Of a stretch of DNA of 50,495 nucleotides, positions 40,701 through 48,730 are shown piece after piece. This stretch comes from an uncultured bacterium (GTDB lineage Bacteria; Bacillota; Clostridia; Oscillospirales; Oscillospiraceae). The stretch lies in contig CAMNQF010000027.1 of assembly GCA_946548895.1 (NCBI GenBank), positions 1 to 50,495 of the forward strand, written 5' to 3'. Both the position numbers and the translations under genes were made by a program. The notes beneath the pieces were generated by a model that worked only from the letters and a program-made list of their open reading frames with translations, had not been told where the DNA came from and ran no database searches. The first letter of the stretch is position 1. Each line of letters begins with the position of its first letter.

Positions 40701-43477
40701 ACGGGAAGTACGTGACGGACAGCACGGGAACCATCCTGATCGAGAACCTCGACCCTAATCTGACACTGGTGGTGAAGGAAACCCGCAGCAAGCCCAATTA
40801 TATTTTGGACGATGTACCTCAGACCATCAAAACGAAGCCTGGGGAAACGGTGAAGCTGGAATTCAGGAACAAAAAGCAGGGCAATCTCGTGATCCACAAG
40901 CTGTCCAGCGCCGACAAGAGCCCCATTGAGGGCGCCCAGTTCAAGATCACCTACGCGGACGGGAAAGTGGTGGACGCGGCGGGCGGCCAGCTCTCCTCCA
41001 ACGGGCTGTATACCTCCAATAAGGAGGGCCAGATCGTCCTTTCCAACGTCACTGGCACCATCATCTGCACGGAGGTGTCCAGCGCCCCAGGCTACGCCAT
41101 CGACCCCGAGACCCGCACCCAGACCATCGTCGTCAACCCCGGCGACGACACCCAAAGTCTCTACTTCTACAATACCCCTCTCTGCTCCCTCACCCTCTCG
41201 AAGGTGGATTCGGTCACGGGGAAGCCCATCCCCAACACCACCTTCACGGTGAAGTACGCCAGCGGTGAGCTGATCGGACGCTACACCACCGGGAAGGACG
41301 GGACGGTCACGGTGTCCGGTCTCCTGCCCGGTTCCACCGTGGTGGTGACGGAATACAAGGTGCCCGACACCCACGTGCTCAACACCACGCCCCAGACCAT
41401 CACGCTGAAAAGCGGCTCCAACACCGTGACCAGCGGAGCGGTCAGCGGCGGCACAGGCGGCGGCAACAACCTGGATTTTGAGGACGATCCCAAGATGACC
41501 CTCACGATCCGCAAGTACATCAAAGGCACCAACCGGGAGCCGTTGGCCGGGGTGTGCTTCAAGGTGACCGAGGGCTCCGGCGCCCCCGTCGGCCCCGGCG
41601 ACGGCACCTACTACACCAACTCCGCGGGTGAGATCGTGATCGAGGGCCTGGAGCCCGGCGCCACCGTCACCGCGCGTGAAATTTCCACGGTCGAGGGCTT
41701 TGTCCTGGACGGTGAGCCCAAAACGGTAAAAATCCAAGCGGGGAAGCAGGCCCCTGATCTGATCTTCTGGAATGAAAGGGCCGGTTCCCTCGTCATCCAA
41801 AAAAAGAGCAGCTTGGATGGCAGTCCGCTGGCCGGGGTGCAGTTCCTTCTGACTTACGCGGACGGCAGCTACGTGGATGCGGACAACGGCCACATGAGCA
41901 GTAAGGGTCTGTATGAAACGGACTCCTCGGGCGAAATTCGGATCACCGGGCTCACAGGCACCGTCATCGCAAAGGAACTCAAGACGCTGCCTGGGTTCAC
42001 CATTGACCCAGCCACGCAGACCCAGACGGTTACCATCCGGCCCGACGACTGCCAGACGCTGGTTTTCTACAACACGCCTGTCGGGAATTTTGAGCTGGTC
42101 AAGGTGGTGGAGGGAAACGAAAGCAAGCGCATCCCCAACGTGACCTTTGAGATCCGGCGCGCCTCGGATGGCGGGCTGGTGGACACCATCACCACCGGCA
42201 GCGATGGCCGGGTCAGCCTCCAGCTGGACGCGGGCAATTACTACGCGGTCGAAACCAAATGTCCCTCTGAGTATAAGCTGGACAGCACGCCCCATTACTT
42301 TACCATGCGGGATGGCGGCAAAGGCACTACCCTGACCGTGACCAACAAAGCTTTCTCCGGCATCCTTCTCCATAAGGTTGATTCAGTCACAAAAGCCGGA
42401 ATTTATGGGGTCAAATTCCTGGTTTACGATGCCAACAAGAACCCCATCGGTGAGTACACATCTGACGACCAGGGGTACATTTACATCGACGACCTCACCG
42501 TGCAGGGCAAGGGCCGGCTGTATATCCGCGAACTGGAGGCCGCCCCCGGCTACGAGCTGGACAAGGAATACAAGACCGTTTATGTGCAGCCCGGAAAAAC
42601 GGTGGAAATTGAGTGGGAGAACACCCCTATCACAGGTCAGATTCAGATCCGCAAGTATGCCGCCGAGTACAACGAGGTCACCGGCACCGCGGCGGGCGCA
42701 CCGCTCCAGGGCGCGGTCTACGAGATCAGCGAGGCCCGCAGCGGAAAAGTGGTGGATTACATCACTACCGATGCCCGGGGTGTTGCCGCGAGCAAGCCGT
42801 TGCCTTTGGGCCGCTATCAGGTCGTGGAATCCAAGGCGGCGGACTTTTACGGCCTGGACAAGACACCCATCGAGGCGGAGATCGAACACGCCGGGCAGAT
42901 CGTGAAGGTGGCCATGACCAACAAGGCCCTGTCCACCAACGTGTCCATCAAAAAGACCGGCTACGCCGAGGTGATGCCGGGCCAGGACATCCGCTATACC
43001 TTCAGCGAGATCGGCAACAACTCCACCACCGCGCTCACCTCCTTCTACTGGCGGGACACCCTGCCCGTACAGGCGGTGCGCCTGAACCGCATCTTCACCG
43101 GCACCTACAACGCCCCCGGCAATTATAAGGTGGTCTACAAGACCAACCTGAGCGGCGGCGAGTACCGCACCATGTACGACAATCTGAGCACCGCCAAGAA
43201 CTACACCCTGGACGCCTCCCCGGTGGCGCTGGGGCTGGCCTCCAACGAGTATGTCACCGAGTTTATGCTGGTGTTCGGGGTGGTTCCCGCCAATTTCCGG
43301 CAGGTGGAGGCCCCCAAGGTGGACTGCAAGGTGTTGTCCACCGTGAAGGGCGGCAGCAGCTTCACCAACGCCGCCGATGTGGGCGGCGTGTACAACGGCC
43401 AGTGGATCCAGGCGGTGACCCGCTGGACAACCAAGGTCTACGGCAAGCCCCCCAAGCTGCCCACCACCGGCTATTGA
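37715..43477 (+). CDS. Giant thioester-domain adhesin with about 15 CnaB repeats, ending in LPTTGY
   Basis: A 1,920-residue protein from TTG 37715 after GAGGAGGAAT. A signal peptide (TRALSLLLALVCVMGVLPLS, AFA) precedes a thioester domain. Cys90 (RALCAYQKG) and Gln157 (LVAQAGSWLYEHG) could form the internal thioester that binds host or partner-cell amines. From about residue 290 to 1,735 some 15 CnaB/SpaA-type beta domains follow, each with an early Lys (for example ILKVDS, LSKVDS) and a late Glu (ISELEAP, VEELAS) suited to isopeptide bonds. A DUF11-like domain leads to KPPKLPTTGY and the stop. No hydrophobic anchor or basic tail follows the LPTTG. It is probably a mating-pair adhesin or pilus-like stalk. 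A perfect hairpin after the stop shows the end is not a late frameshift. Confidence 0.9.
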   Translation: MKNKIVTRALSLLLALVCVMGVLPLSAFAAAGLSDAPGSITQKSSDYMKIGGKSVRYQAASSVINNVGLPYVFDEQVNVPGLDAPIRALCAYQKGTLGPAANGQTWDFKEEVNSESLRVLLTYIYSCTYGDFTAAGDARGLEHWGQYWSDIWFLVAQAGSWLYEHGVILDVNSNREGFIEQMAEEFVAAMKLYHRTYGQSSWIKDWDAINTHSIIDSSDGGKTGNSAYDYVATGVNLVLDHPEYFHDYHLWIYEWNKSQPWKLAGQSGTPMQHLLIAVPSPDDDSDTVKMTVKKLEAGSNKPLPGVTFKVESADGSGNYSVTRQTGADGTFTLTSEADDLSAGQFTITEEAVPEGYVAQTVSQTVTVMPNGSVANTFTFYNEPGGGGGSGEGSIRKVDADNPTVGIPGAVIRITSVKLDDGGSYFGEFVTKDGGYILKEDLDFSKLPKGSYLAEEITPPQGFILSSDVSKVKQPFVWDGKTDVSLVFENSSKVKVQLKKVDESGSPLAGAVFLVLRDGQIISTEATQGDGTITVSNVSEGHYEFVEVAAPEGMDCDKTPVGVHVNAEDLQGEQTIVVTKVNHHKRSLTITKRDAESGDPIPNTSFHIRGVNIGYENDVVTGSDGKVVLESMPSGCFEIEETAVPSPWILDANNRKTVWIDASKDKDITVDFVNSTRPGIRILKLDGQTGKPIAGATFLIEEVNGGFTDRRQTDKDGLIVLEGKDGVRPGAFKISEVAAAPNYVLDDTVHVVQLEENRTTTIELTNLVKPTLKILKVDSITKNPVAHAKFQIWRASGDTKTGEYNDLGTFYSNEAGEIVLEHTDPGWFKISELEAPSGYSIKQADYEFYLAAGETKTVQVENIPLSALVVYKYDRVTGEPVEGAIFQVKYLSGASGTGGTVIGTYRTLKNGSFTVTGLQAGAYVVEELASDSGHIVDAAPQTAYISGKQQDVVQLYFGNSPKSSLLISKVDANDGSPLSDVEFLVTTSDGTLVGNANGKYVTDSTGTILIENLDPNLTLVVKETRSKPNYILDDVPQTIKTKPGETVKLEFRNKKQGNLVIHKLSSADKSPIEGAQFKITYADGKVVDAAGGQLSSNGLYTSNKEGQIVLSNVTGTIICTEVSSAPGYAIDPETRTQTIVVNPGDDTQSLYFYNTPLCSLTLSKVDSVTGKPIPNTTFTVKYASGELIGRYTTGKDGTVTVSGLLPGSTVVVTEYKVPDTHVLNTTPQTITLKSGSNTVTSGAVSGGTGGGNNLDFEDDPKMTLTIRKYIKGTNREPLAGVCFKVTEGSGAPVGPGDGTYYTNSAGEIVIEGLEPGATVTAREISTVEGFVLDGEPKTVKIQAGKQAPDLIFWNERAGSLVIQKKSSLDGSPLAGVQFLLTYADGSYVDADNGHMSSKGLYETDSSGEIRITGLTGTVIAKELKTLPGFTIDPATQTQTVTIRPDDCQTLVFYNTPVGNFELVKVVEGNESKRIPNVTFEIRRASDGGLVDTITTGSDGRVSLQLDAGNYYAVETKCPSEYKLDSTPHYFTMRDGGKGTTLTVTNKAFSGILLHKVDSVTKAGIYGVKFLVYDANKNPIGEYTSDDQGYIYIDDLTVQGKGRLYIRELEAAPGYELDKEYKTVYVQPGKTVEIEWENTPITGQIQIRKYAAEYNEVTGTAAGAPLQGAVYEISEARSGKVVDYITTDARGVAASKPLPLGRYQVVESKAADFYGLDKTPIEAEIEHAGQIVKVAMTNKALSTNVSIKKTGYAEVMPGQDIRYTFSEIGNNSTTALTSFYWRDTLPVQAVRLNRIFTGTYNAPGNYKVVYKTNLSGGEYRTMYDNLSTAKNYTLDASPVALGLASNEYVTEFMLVFGVVPANFRQVEAPKVDCKVLSTVKGGSSFTNAADVGGVYNGQWIQAVTRWTTKVYGKPPKLPTTGY

Positions 43478-43494
43478 GCCCAGAGACAAGAAAT

Positions 43495-43521
43495 GGGAGG
43501 CCGCTCACTGAGCGGCCTCCC
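43495..43521 (+). terminator. Perfect hairpin after the adhesin gene
   Basis: A 12-bp perfect stem, GGGAGGCCGCTC and its complement, with a three-base loop. No T run follows, so it may be an attenuator or mRNA-end protector. Confidence 0.55.
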
Positions 43522-43545
43522 CAGTATTTAAGGAGGAAAACGCAC

Positions 43546-43893
43546 ATGAAAAAATCTCACATCCGTATCTATCCTATTCTGCTGGCCCTGCTCCTGTGTA
43601 CCCTGTGCTGCGCCCCCGCCTTCGCCGCCGCCAGCGGCGGCTCCGGGGTGGCCGACGTGGTGGAAAAGACCTGGAAGGACGCCGCGGGCCAGATCAAGAC
43701 CGTGGTGGACAACGTGGTCTTCCCCGCGCTGGACATGATCCTGGCCATCGCCTTCTTCGGCAAGCTGGCCCTCAGCTACTTCGACTACAAAAAGCACGGC
43801 CAGTTCGAGTGGACGGGTCCGGTGATCCTATTCGCCTGCCTGGTGTTCGTCCTCACCGCCCCGCTCTACATCTGGACCATCGTGGGGCTGTAA
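43546..43893 (+). CDS. DUF3852 / VirB2-like small membrane protein
   Basis: A 115-residue protein from an ATG after AAGGAGGAAAA. A signal-like segment (YPILLALLLCTLCCAPAFAA) is followed by a short amphipathic part. Two membrane helices follow (LDMILAIAFFGKLALSYFDY and WTGPVILFACLVFVLTAPLY). This layout is that of pilin-like VirB2/TrbC subunits, and the sequence resembles DUF3852 proteins of Firmicutes ICEs. It probably forms part of the transfer channel together with the VirB6-like protein at 47110. Its stop is two bases from the end of the convergent helicase gene, leaving no room for a terminator. Confidence 0.75.
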   Translation: MKKSHIRIYPILLALLLCTLCCAPAFAAASGGSGVADVVEKTWKDAAGQIKTVVDNVVFPALDMILAIAFFGKLALSYFDYKKHGQFEWTGPVILFACLVFVLTAPLYIWTIVGL

Positions 43894-43894
43894 G

Positions 43895-46048
43895 CTACAG
43901 CCCCGCCAGCCGGAGCAGTCCCTTTTTGAGGCAGGTGGTCAGCTCAATGCGCTTCACCTCGTCGATGTCCTCAAAGGCGATCAGCGCAACGCTGCCCAGG
44001 CGGCCCAAAATCTCACCCCGCCCAAATTGCTTATGCACCACCTCGGCCCCGGCCATGAAGTCCTCCTGCTGTCTCGCCAGCTGGGCCGGGGTGGGGCCGT
44101 CCTCATAGGCGGGGCGCTTCGCCCTGGCCTTCTTCGGCTTGGGCTGGGGGTTGAACTGTGGTGTGGGCTGCGGCTCTAAAACGGTGGTTTCCTGCCCCAG
44201 AAGCTGGTCGATGAAGGTTCGGCCCGCCGCCATGGGCTCCCCGAACCGGCTCTCGTAGCACAAAAACTCTAATTGCTTTTTTGCACGGGTGGTTCCCACG
44301 TAGAACAGCCGCCGCTCCTCCTCCAGCGCCGCCCTACCCTCGTCATCGTGGGGAACAGGATCAGAGGGGAAAACGCCGTCTACCGCGTCGATGAGGATGA
44401 CGCGGTCATACTCCAGGCCCTTGCTGGCGTGGATGGTGGACAGCACAAAGGGACAGGCCGGGTCTGGCTCCATGCCCTCAATGGTGTCCTTCAATTCCTG
44501 TAACCGCAGAAGGAACGGCCCCGTGGCCGGGGTTTGGTTGGCCAGGGACAGCAGCACGTCCAGCTTGGAGGTGTCCGCCTTCTGTTCCCGCAGATAGTCC
44601 CCGTACCCCATGAACTTCACCAGCCGCTGGATGGCGGCAAAGCTGGTGAGCTGGGGGAACTTCGAGTAGTGCGTCTGGAGCGCCCTGATCTTCCCGTACT
44701 GCCAGGGCTCCAGCCCCTCGCCCCCCAGCAGGCGGTCGAACACCGACTCGTCCTCAGCCATCCCCCGGAGCATCCTCGCCAGGACAGGCTTTTTGATCTT
44801 CAAATCCAGCTTGTAATAGAAGCGTAGGAACTTCTCCCAGTTGGCGTCGTCGAAGGCGAACTCCAGCATATCGGTGATGTCCCGGACGATGGGGCTGGTG
44901 AAGAAGAAGCCCTCCCGCTGGCGGCAGGCGTAGGGCACCCCCTCCCGCTCCAACAGATCGATGAGGGGCAGGGCGCTGTCGTTGTTGCGGTAGAGAACCG
45001 CCGTCTGCTCCTTGCAGTTCTGGGCCACCTTTAGCAGATAGCGGTACTGACGGTTGTAATCCGCCAGCGGCACCATTTTCACCGGCGCGCCCTGGGGGTT
45101 GTCCGTGTGCATATGCTTGGGGCGGCGGCTCTCGTTGCGCTGGATGAAGGCGTCCGCTGCCTCCACAATGGACCTGGTGGAGCGGTAGTTGGTCTCCATC
45201 ATCAGCACTTTGGCCCCCGGCCAGACCTGTTCAAACTCCAGCAGGGCCTGGGGCCACGCCGCCCGGAAGCCGTAGATACTCTGATCCTCGTCCCCCACCA
45301 TGAAGATATTGCGGGATTTAGAGGCCAGCAGGCGCAGGATGGCGTGCTGGATTTTGGAGGTGTCCTGGGCCTCGTCCACACAGAGATAGGGCCATCGGCG
45401 CTGAAAGTGGGCCAAAATGTCCGGGTACTGCCGGAAGATGCGGTAGGTGAACACCATCTGATCGTCAAAGTCCATCAGGCGGTTTTTGAGCAGAAACGCC
45501 TGATAGCCCTTGTAGACTGCCGGAAAATCCATGCCGTCCACCTGGTGGGCCTCCACATCCGCGTCGCTGAACATCATGTTTTTGCAGTAGGTGATGTGGG
45601 TGCGGGCCTCCTTGACCTGCTGATCCGGGGGATAGCCGCCCCCGCCCTTGGACAGCAGCTCCCGCACCACAGCGTTCAGGCGGCTTTCATCGTCTGCCAG
45701 GGCAAAGGGCTCCGTGCCCTTTTTCCCCGCGTAATAGCGGATCGCCACCGCGCACAGGCCGTTGATGGTGCGGAAAGTGAGCTTGTCCGCGTGTTCCTCC
45801 CCGAAAAAGCGGACGAACCGGGCCTTCATGTCCTTTGTGGCGGCGACGGTGTATGTAACGGTGAGGATGTTCTCCGGGCGGATATTTTTGCAGTAGATCA
45901 TGTAACCCAGGCGGGTGACCAGCACGGTGGTCTTGCCGCTCCCCGGCACCGCCAGGAGCAGAACCGGGCCATTGGTCTGCCGTACCGCCGCCTCCTGTTG
46001 GGGGTTGAGCCGGACGTGGTATTGGGTTTTGAACTCGCTGTAGGTCAT
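43895..46048 (-). CDS. UvrD/Rep-family (SF1A) DNA helicase
   Basis: A 717-residue ATP-dependent 3'-5' helicase. Motifs in order: Q-like LNPQQEAAV; Walker A AVPGSGKTTVL; LTVTYTVAATKDM; Walker B LCVDEAQD; GDEDQSIYGFRAA; NYRST; LSTIHASKGLEYDRVILIDA; FYVGTTRAKKQL. The C-terminal 100 residues include a basic linker (KPKKARAKRPAYE) and an SH3-like tail (FGRGEILGRLGSVALIAFED) as in PcrA/UvrD, which binds RNA polymerase or RecA. It is the only ICE gene in view on the minus strand and splits the conjugation genes, so it may have entered independently. It may aid element replication, repair or transfer. Confidence 0.93.
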   Translation of the reverse strand: MTYSEFKTQYHVRLNPQQEAAVRQTNGPVLLLAVPGSGKTTVLVTRLGYMIYCKNIRPENILTVTYTVAATKDMKARFVRFFGEEHADKLTFRTINGLCAVAIRYYAGKKGTEPFALADDESRLNAVVRELLSKGGGGYPPDQQVKEARTHITYCKNMMFSDADVEAHQVDGMDFPAVYKGYQAFLLKNRLMDFDDQMVFTYRIFRQYPDILAHFQRRWPYLCVDEAQDTSKIQHAILRLLASKSRNIFMVGDEDQSIYGFRAAWPQALLEFEQVWPGAKVLMMETNYRSTRSIVEAADAFIQRNESRRPKHMHTDNPQGAPVKMVPLADYNRQYRYLLKVAQNCKEQTAVLYRNNDSALPLIDLLEREGVPYACRQREGFFFTSPIVRDITDMLEFAFDDANWEKFLRFYYKLDLKIKKPVLARMLRGMAEDESVFDRLLGGEGLEPWQYGKIRALQTHYSKFPQLTSFAAIQRLVKFMGYGDYLREQKADTSKLDVLLSLANQTPATGPFLLRLQELKDTIEGMEPDPACPFVLSTIHASKGLEYDRVILIDAVDGVFPSDPVPHDDEGRAALEEERRLFYVGTTRAKKQLEFLCYESRFGEPMAAGRTFIDQLLGQETTVLEPQPTPQFNPQPKPKKARAKRPAYEDGPTPAQLARQQEDFMAGAEVVHKQFGRGEILGRLGSVALIAFEDIDEVKRIELTTCLKKGLLRLAGL

Positions 46049-46087
46049 GGGCCCGCCCTCGCTTTATACATTAAAATACAGAAGGAA

Positions 46088-47020
46088 GTGATCAAAATAG
46101 AAACGATTCTGCTGGGCGACGCGGCGGAACAGCTTCGCACACTGGACGCGGACAGCATCCACTGCTGTGTCACCTCGCCGCCCTACTTCGGCCTGCGGGA
46201 CTATGGCGTCCCCGGGCAGATCGGACAGGAGGGCACGCCGGAGGAGTACATCGGCAGGCTGGTGGAGGTCTTCCGCGAGGTACACCGGGTACTGCGCCCC
46301 GATGGCACCCTGTGGCTCAACATCGGGGACAGCTACACCAGCGGCGGCAGAAAGACCCGGGATCATGACGAAAAACTCCCCGCACGGGCGATGAACCAGC
46401 GGCCCGGTACGCCGGAGGGCATGAAGCCCAAAGACCTGATCGGCATCCCCTGGATGCTGGCCTTCGCCCTGCGCTCGGACGGCTGGTATCTGCGCCAGGA
46501 TATCATCTGGCACAAGCCCCGGTGCATCCCGGAGAGCGTCCGGGACCGTTGCACCCGAAGCCACGAATACCTCTTTCTGCTGTCCAAATCGGAGCACTAT
46601 TTTTTTGACGCTGATGCCATCAAAGAACCAGCGGCAGAGAGTACAAAAATTCGGATGGCGCAGGATATCCAGCACCAGGCGGGCTCGTTCCGTCAGCCGG
46701 GGAAAGCCAACGGCCCGCTGAAACCGGGCGGCAATGGGGAAACCCGGAACAAGCGGAGCGTGTGGAGCGTCTGCCCCGCGTATTACAAGGGCGCACACTT
46801 CGCGGTGTACCCGGAAAGGCTGGTGGAGCCCTGCGTCCTGGCCGGATGCCCCGAGGGCGGGACCGTGCTGGATCCCTTCACGGGCAGCGGCACCACCGGG
46901 GCGGTGGCCAAGCGGCTGCGCAGGAACTTCATCGGCATCGAACTCAACCCGGAATACTGGGAAATGGCGCTGGCCCGGATCGGTGCCACGGAAGTGGAAT
47001 ATGAACAGATGAAACTATAG
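46088..47020 (+). CDS. Site-specific DNA methyltransferase (TSPPY, beta class)
   Basis: A 310-residue protein from GTG 46088 (VIKIETILLGDAAEQL) with AGAAGGA just upstream. Motif IV is TSPPYFGLRDYG. The SAM-binding motif I comes late (VLDPFTGSGTTGAVAKRLRR, then FIGIELNPEYW), so the order IV...I is that of beta-class N6-adenine or N4-cytosine methylases. TSPPY is common in N4-cytosine enzymes, so the base is uncertain. It is divergent from the helicase (39 bases between starts). No partner restriction enzyme is present, which suggests protection of the element rather than host defence. Confidence 0.9.
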   Translation: MIKIETILLGDAAEQLRTLDADSIHCCVTSPPYFGLRDYGVPGQIGQEGTPEEYIGRLVEVFREVHRVLRPDGTLWLNIGDSYTSGGRKTRDHDEKLPARAMNQRPGTPEGMKPKDLIGIPWMLAFALRSDGWYLRQDIIWHKPRCIPESVRDRCTRSHEYLFLLSKSEHYFFDADAIKEPAAESTKIRMAQDIQHQAGSFRQPGKANGPLKPGGNGETRNKRSVWSVCPAYYKGAHFAVYPERLVEPCVLAGCPEGGTVLDPFTGSGTTGAVAKRLRRNFIGIELNPEYWEMALARIGATEVEYEQMKL

Positions 47021-47109
47021 ACCGGGCCCGGCTCCGTTTATACTTCAAAGCCATTCGCCCCCATCAAGCATTTGATGGGGGCATTATATCACAAGAGAGG
47101 TGGTTTGTC

Positions 47110-48009
47110 ATTTTTATTTGGGACTTCGTGGCCTCCACCGTCCTGGACGAGCTGCTGGACTGGGCGTACAGCCAGGCGGTGGGTTTCCTGGGGGCGTTCT
47201 TCGCCCTCATGGGCAACATGGGGGTGGAGCTGTTCGACCTGCCCTGGGTGCAGGCCGTGGTGCGGTTTTTTAACCAGCTGGGCTGGGCCCTGTTCGGGGT
47301 GAGCCTGGTGGTGGCCTGTTTCGAGTTCGGCATCGAATACTCCTCGGGCCGGGGGAATATCCGCCACACCGCCATCAACTGCCTCAAGGGCTTTCTGGCA
47401 GTGAGCCTGTTCTCCACCGTCCCCGTCCGGCTGTACGCCCTGTCCGTGTCATTGCAGGCCAGCTTCACCGCGGGCATTACCGGGCTGGGGACGGGAATCG
47501 GCGAGATCGGACAGAACATCATCACCAAGCTCACCACCCCGGAAGGGCTGATCGCCTCCGGGGTGGATTTCATTTTCAACGGCCCCAGCTTCAACCCCAT
47601 CATGATGCTGTTTTGTGTGATCTTGATGGCCTATGCCGTGCTGAAGGTGTTCTTCGCCAACCTGAAGCGGGGCGGTATTCTACTCATCCAGATCGCGGTG
47701 GGTGCGCTGTATATGTTCAGCGTCCCCCGGGGCTACAGCGACGGCTTCACCCAGTGGTGCAAGCAGATCGTGGGGCTGTGCCTGACGGCGTTTCTCCAAT
47801 CCACCATCCTGGTGGCGGGGCTGATGGTGTTCAGCGACCGCGCCCTGCTGGGGCTTGGGCTGATGCTGTCCGCGGGCGAGGTGCCCCGGATCGCCGGGGC
47901 CTTCGGACTGGACACCTCCACCAAGGCCAGCCTCACCTCCGCCGTCCACACCGCACAAATGGCGGTGAGCACCACCAAGGTCATCGCCAGCGTAGTTGGC
48001 GGAAAATAA
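47110..48009 (+). CDS. VirB6/TrbL-like conjugation membrane protein
   Basis: About 299 residues with six or more hydrophobic helices (ALFGVSLVVACFEFGIEYSS; FNPIMMLFCVILMAYAVLKV; AFLQSTILVAGLMVF). It ends with a helical cytoplasmic tail. The size and order match TrbL/VirB6-like channel proteins of Firmicutes ICEs. The start is unclear. Homologues, from memory, begin M-x-FIWDFVA, and here IFIWDFVAST begins at an ATT at 47110, seven bases after GAGAGGTGG. The next ordinary start, GTG 47128, has no ribosome site. An ATT start is rare but allowed. It stands between two methyltransferase genes with the other transfer genes outside the window. Confidence 0.8.
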   Translation: MFIWDFVASTVLDELLDWAYSQAVGFLGAFFALMGNMGVELFDLPWVQAVVRFFNQLGWALFGVSLVVACFEFGIEYSSGRGNIRHTAINCLKGFLAVSLFSTVPVRLYALSVSLQASFTAGITGLGTGIGEIGQNIITKLTTPEGLIASGVDFIFNGPSFNPIMMLFCVILMAYAVLKVFFANLKRGGILLIQIAVGALYMFSVPRGYSDGFTQWCKQIVGLCLTAFLQSTILVAGLMVFSDRALLGLGLMLSAGEVPRIAGAFGLDTSTKASLTSAVHTAQMAVSTTKVIASVVGGK

Positions 48010-48028
48010 TACAGGAAGGAATCAAGTA

Positions 48029-48730
48029 ATGGAACAGATGAAACAAGCGGGGCAGATCGATGCCACCCCGCCCAGCCTTTATGCAATTTGGGCCGCCGGA
48101 ACACCTGACGGCCCCTTGGCCGGACAGTCCGGCTACCTGGCAGAGGACGGCAGGCGGCTCTATTTCCACGAGCGTGAGACCGCGGAGCGGAAGATCCGCG
48201 ACCTGCAAAACCGCTGTGTGAGCGGCAGTCCCGCCGCCGCTTACCAATGCCTTGCCTACCCCGGCGAAGGTCTGCCGGATCGCTCCATAACGGCGGAGGA
48301 CATCGGCAGCTATGACCTGCGCCCTGGGTTTGATCCCGGGGAGTACCAGCTCCAGAGCCGGGAGTACGGCAACACCGGGGGCGGTTGCATGGTGGGAACC
48401 ATGTCCTGCCTCCTGCCAAGCCTGGGCAGGACCGTCTGGGTGAACTGCAATGACGAGGGGGTCACCATCACCTCGGCGGACTATGTCTGGAACGATGACC
48501 ACAGCGGGAGCTGGGATCGGTACGAGGACGTCCTGCTGTTCACGGCGGAGTTCATCGACACGCCGCCCGAGGAGCTGGGCCCGTGGCTCCCCATGGTGCG
48601 GGACACACTGGCCTACACCGCCGCCCAGCAGGCCGCTCTGGGCAGATCGTTCAAGCTGCCGGAGTGCTGGCAAAACGCGCTGGAGGAGCAGGGCCAGCCC
48701 CCCGGCCCCACCATGGACGCGCCATGCTGA
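48029..48730 (+). CDS. ICE protein of unknown function upstream of the cytosine methyltransferase
   Basis: A 233-residue protein from ATG 48029 after AGGAAGGAATC. Stretches such as GYLAEDGRRLYFHERETAER, AEDIGSYDLRPGFDPGEYQL and VWVNCNDEGVTITSADYVWN suggest an alpha/beta protein of the LPD or DUF type found in ICE accessory genes, but I cannot name it. It ends GPTMDAPC after a Gln/Pro linker, a weak form of the tail seen on the ArdA-block proteins. It overlaps the methyltransferase start by seven bases, so expression is coupled. Confidence 0.6.
   Translation: MEQMKQAGQIDATPPSLYAIWAAGTPDGPLAGQSGYLAEDGRRLYFHERETAERKIRDLQNRCVSGSPAAAYQCLAYPGEGLPDRSITAEDIGSYDLRPGFDPGEYQLQSREYGNTGGGCMVGTMSCLLPSLGRTVWVNCNDEGVTITSADYVWNDDHSGSWDRYEDVLLFTAEFIDTPPEELGPWLPMVRDTLAYTAAQQAALGRSFKLPECWQNALEEQGQPPGPTMDAPC

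Noticed and set aside
40130-42373. A 747-codon minus-strand frame inside the adhesin
   Set aside because: Antisense of CnaB repeats, with low-complexity Gly/Val/Asp composition.
37715-43477. Repeats in the adhesin considered as a CRISPR or satellite array
   Set aside because: Repeats are about 270-300 bases, diverged, in frame, and encode CnaB domains.
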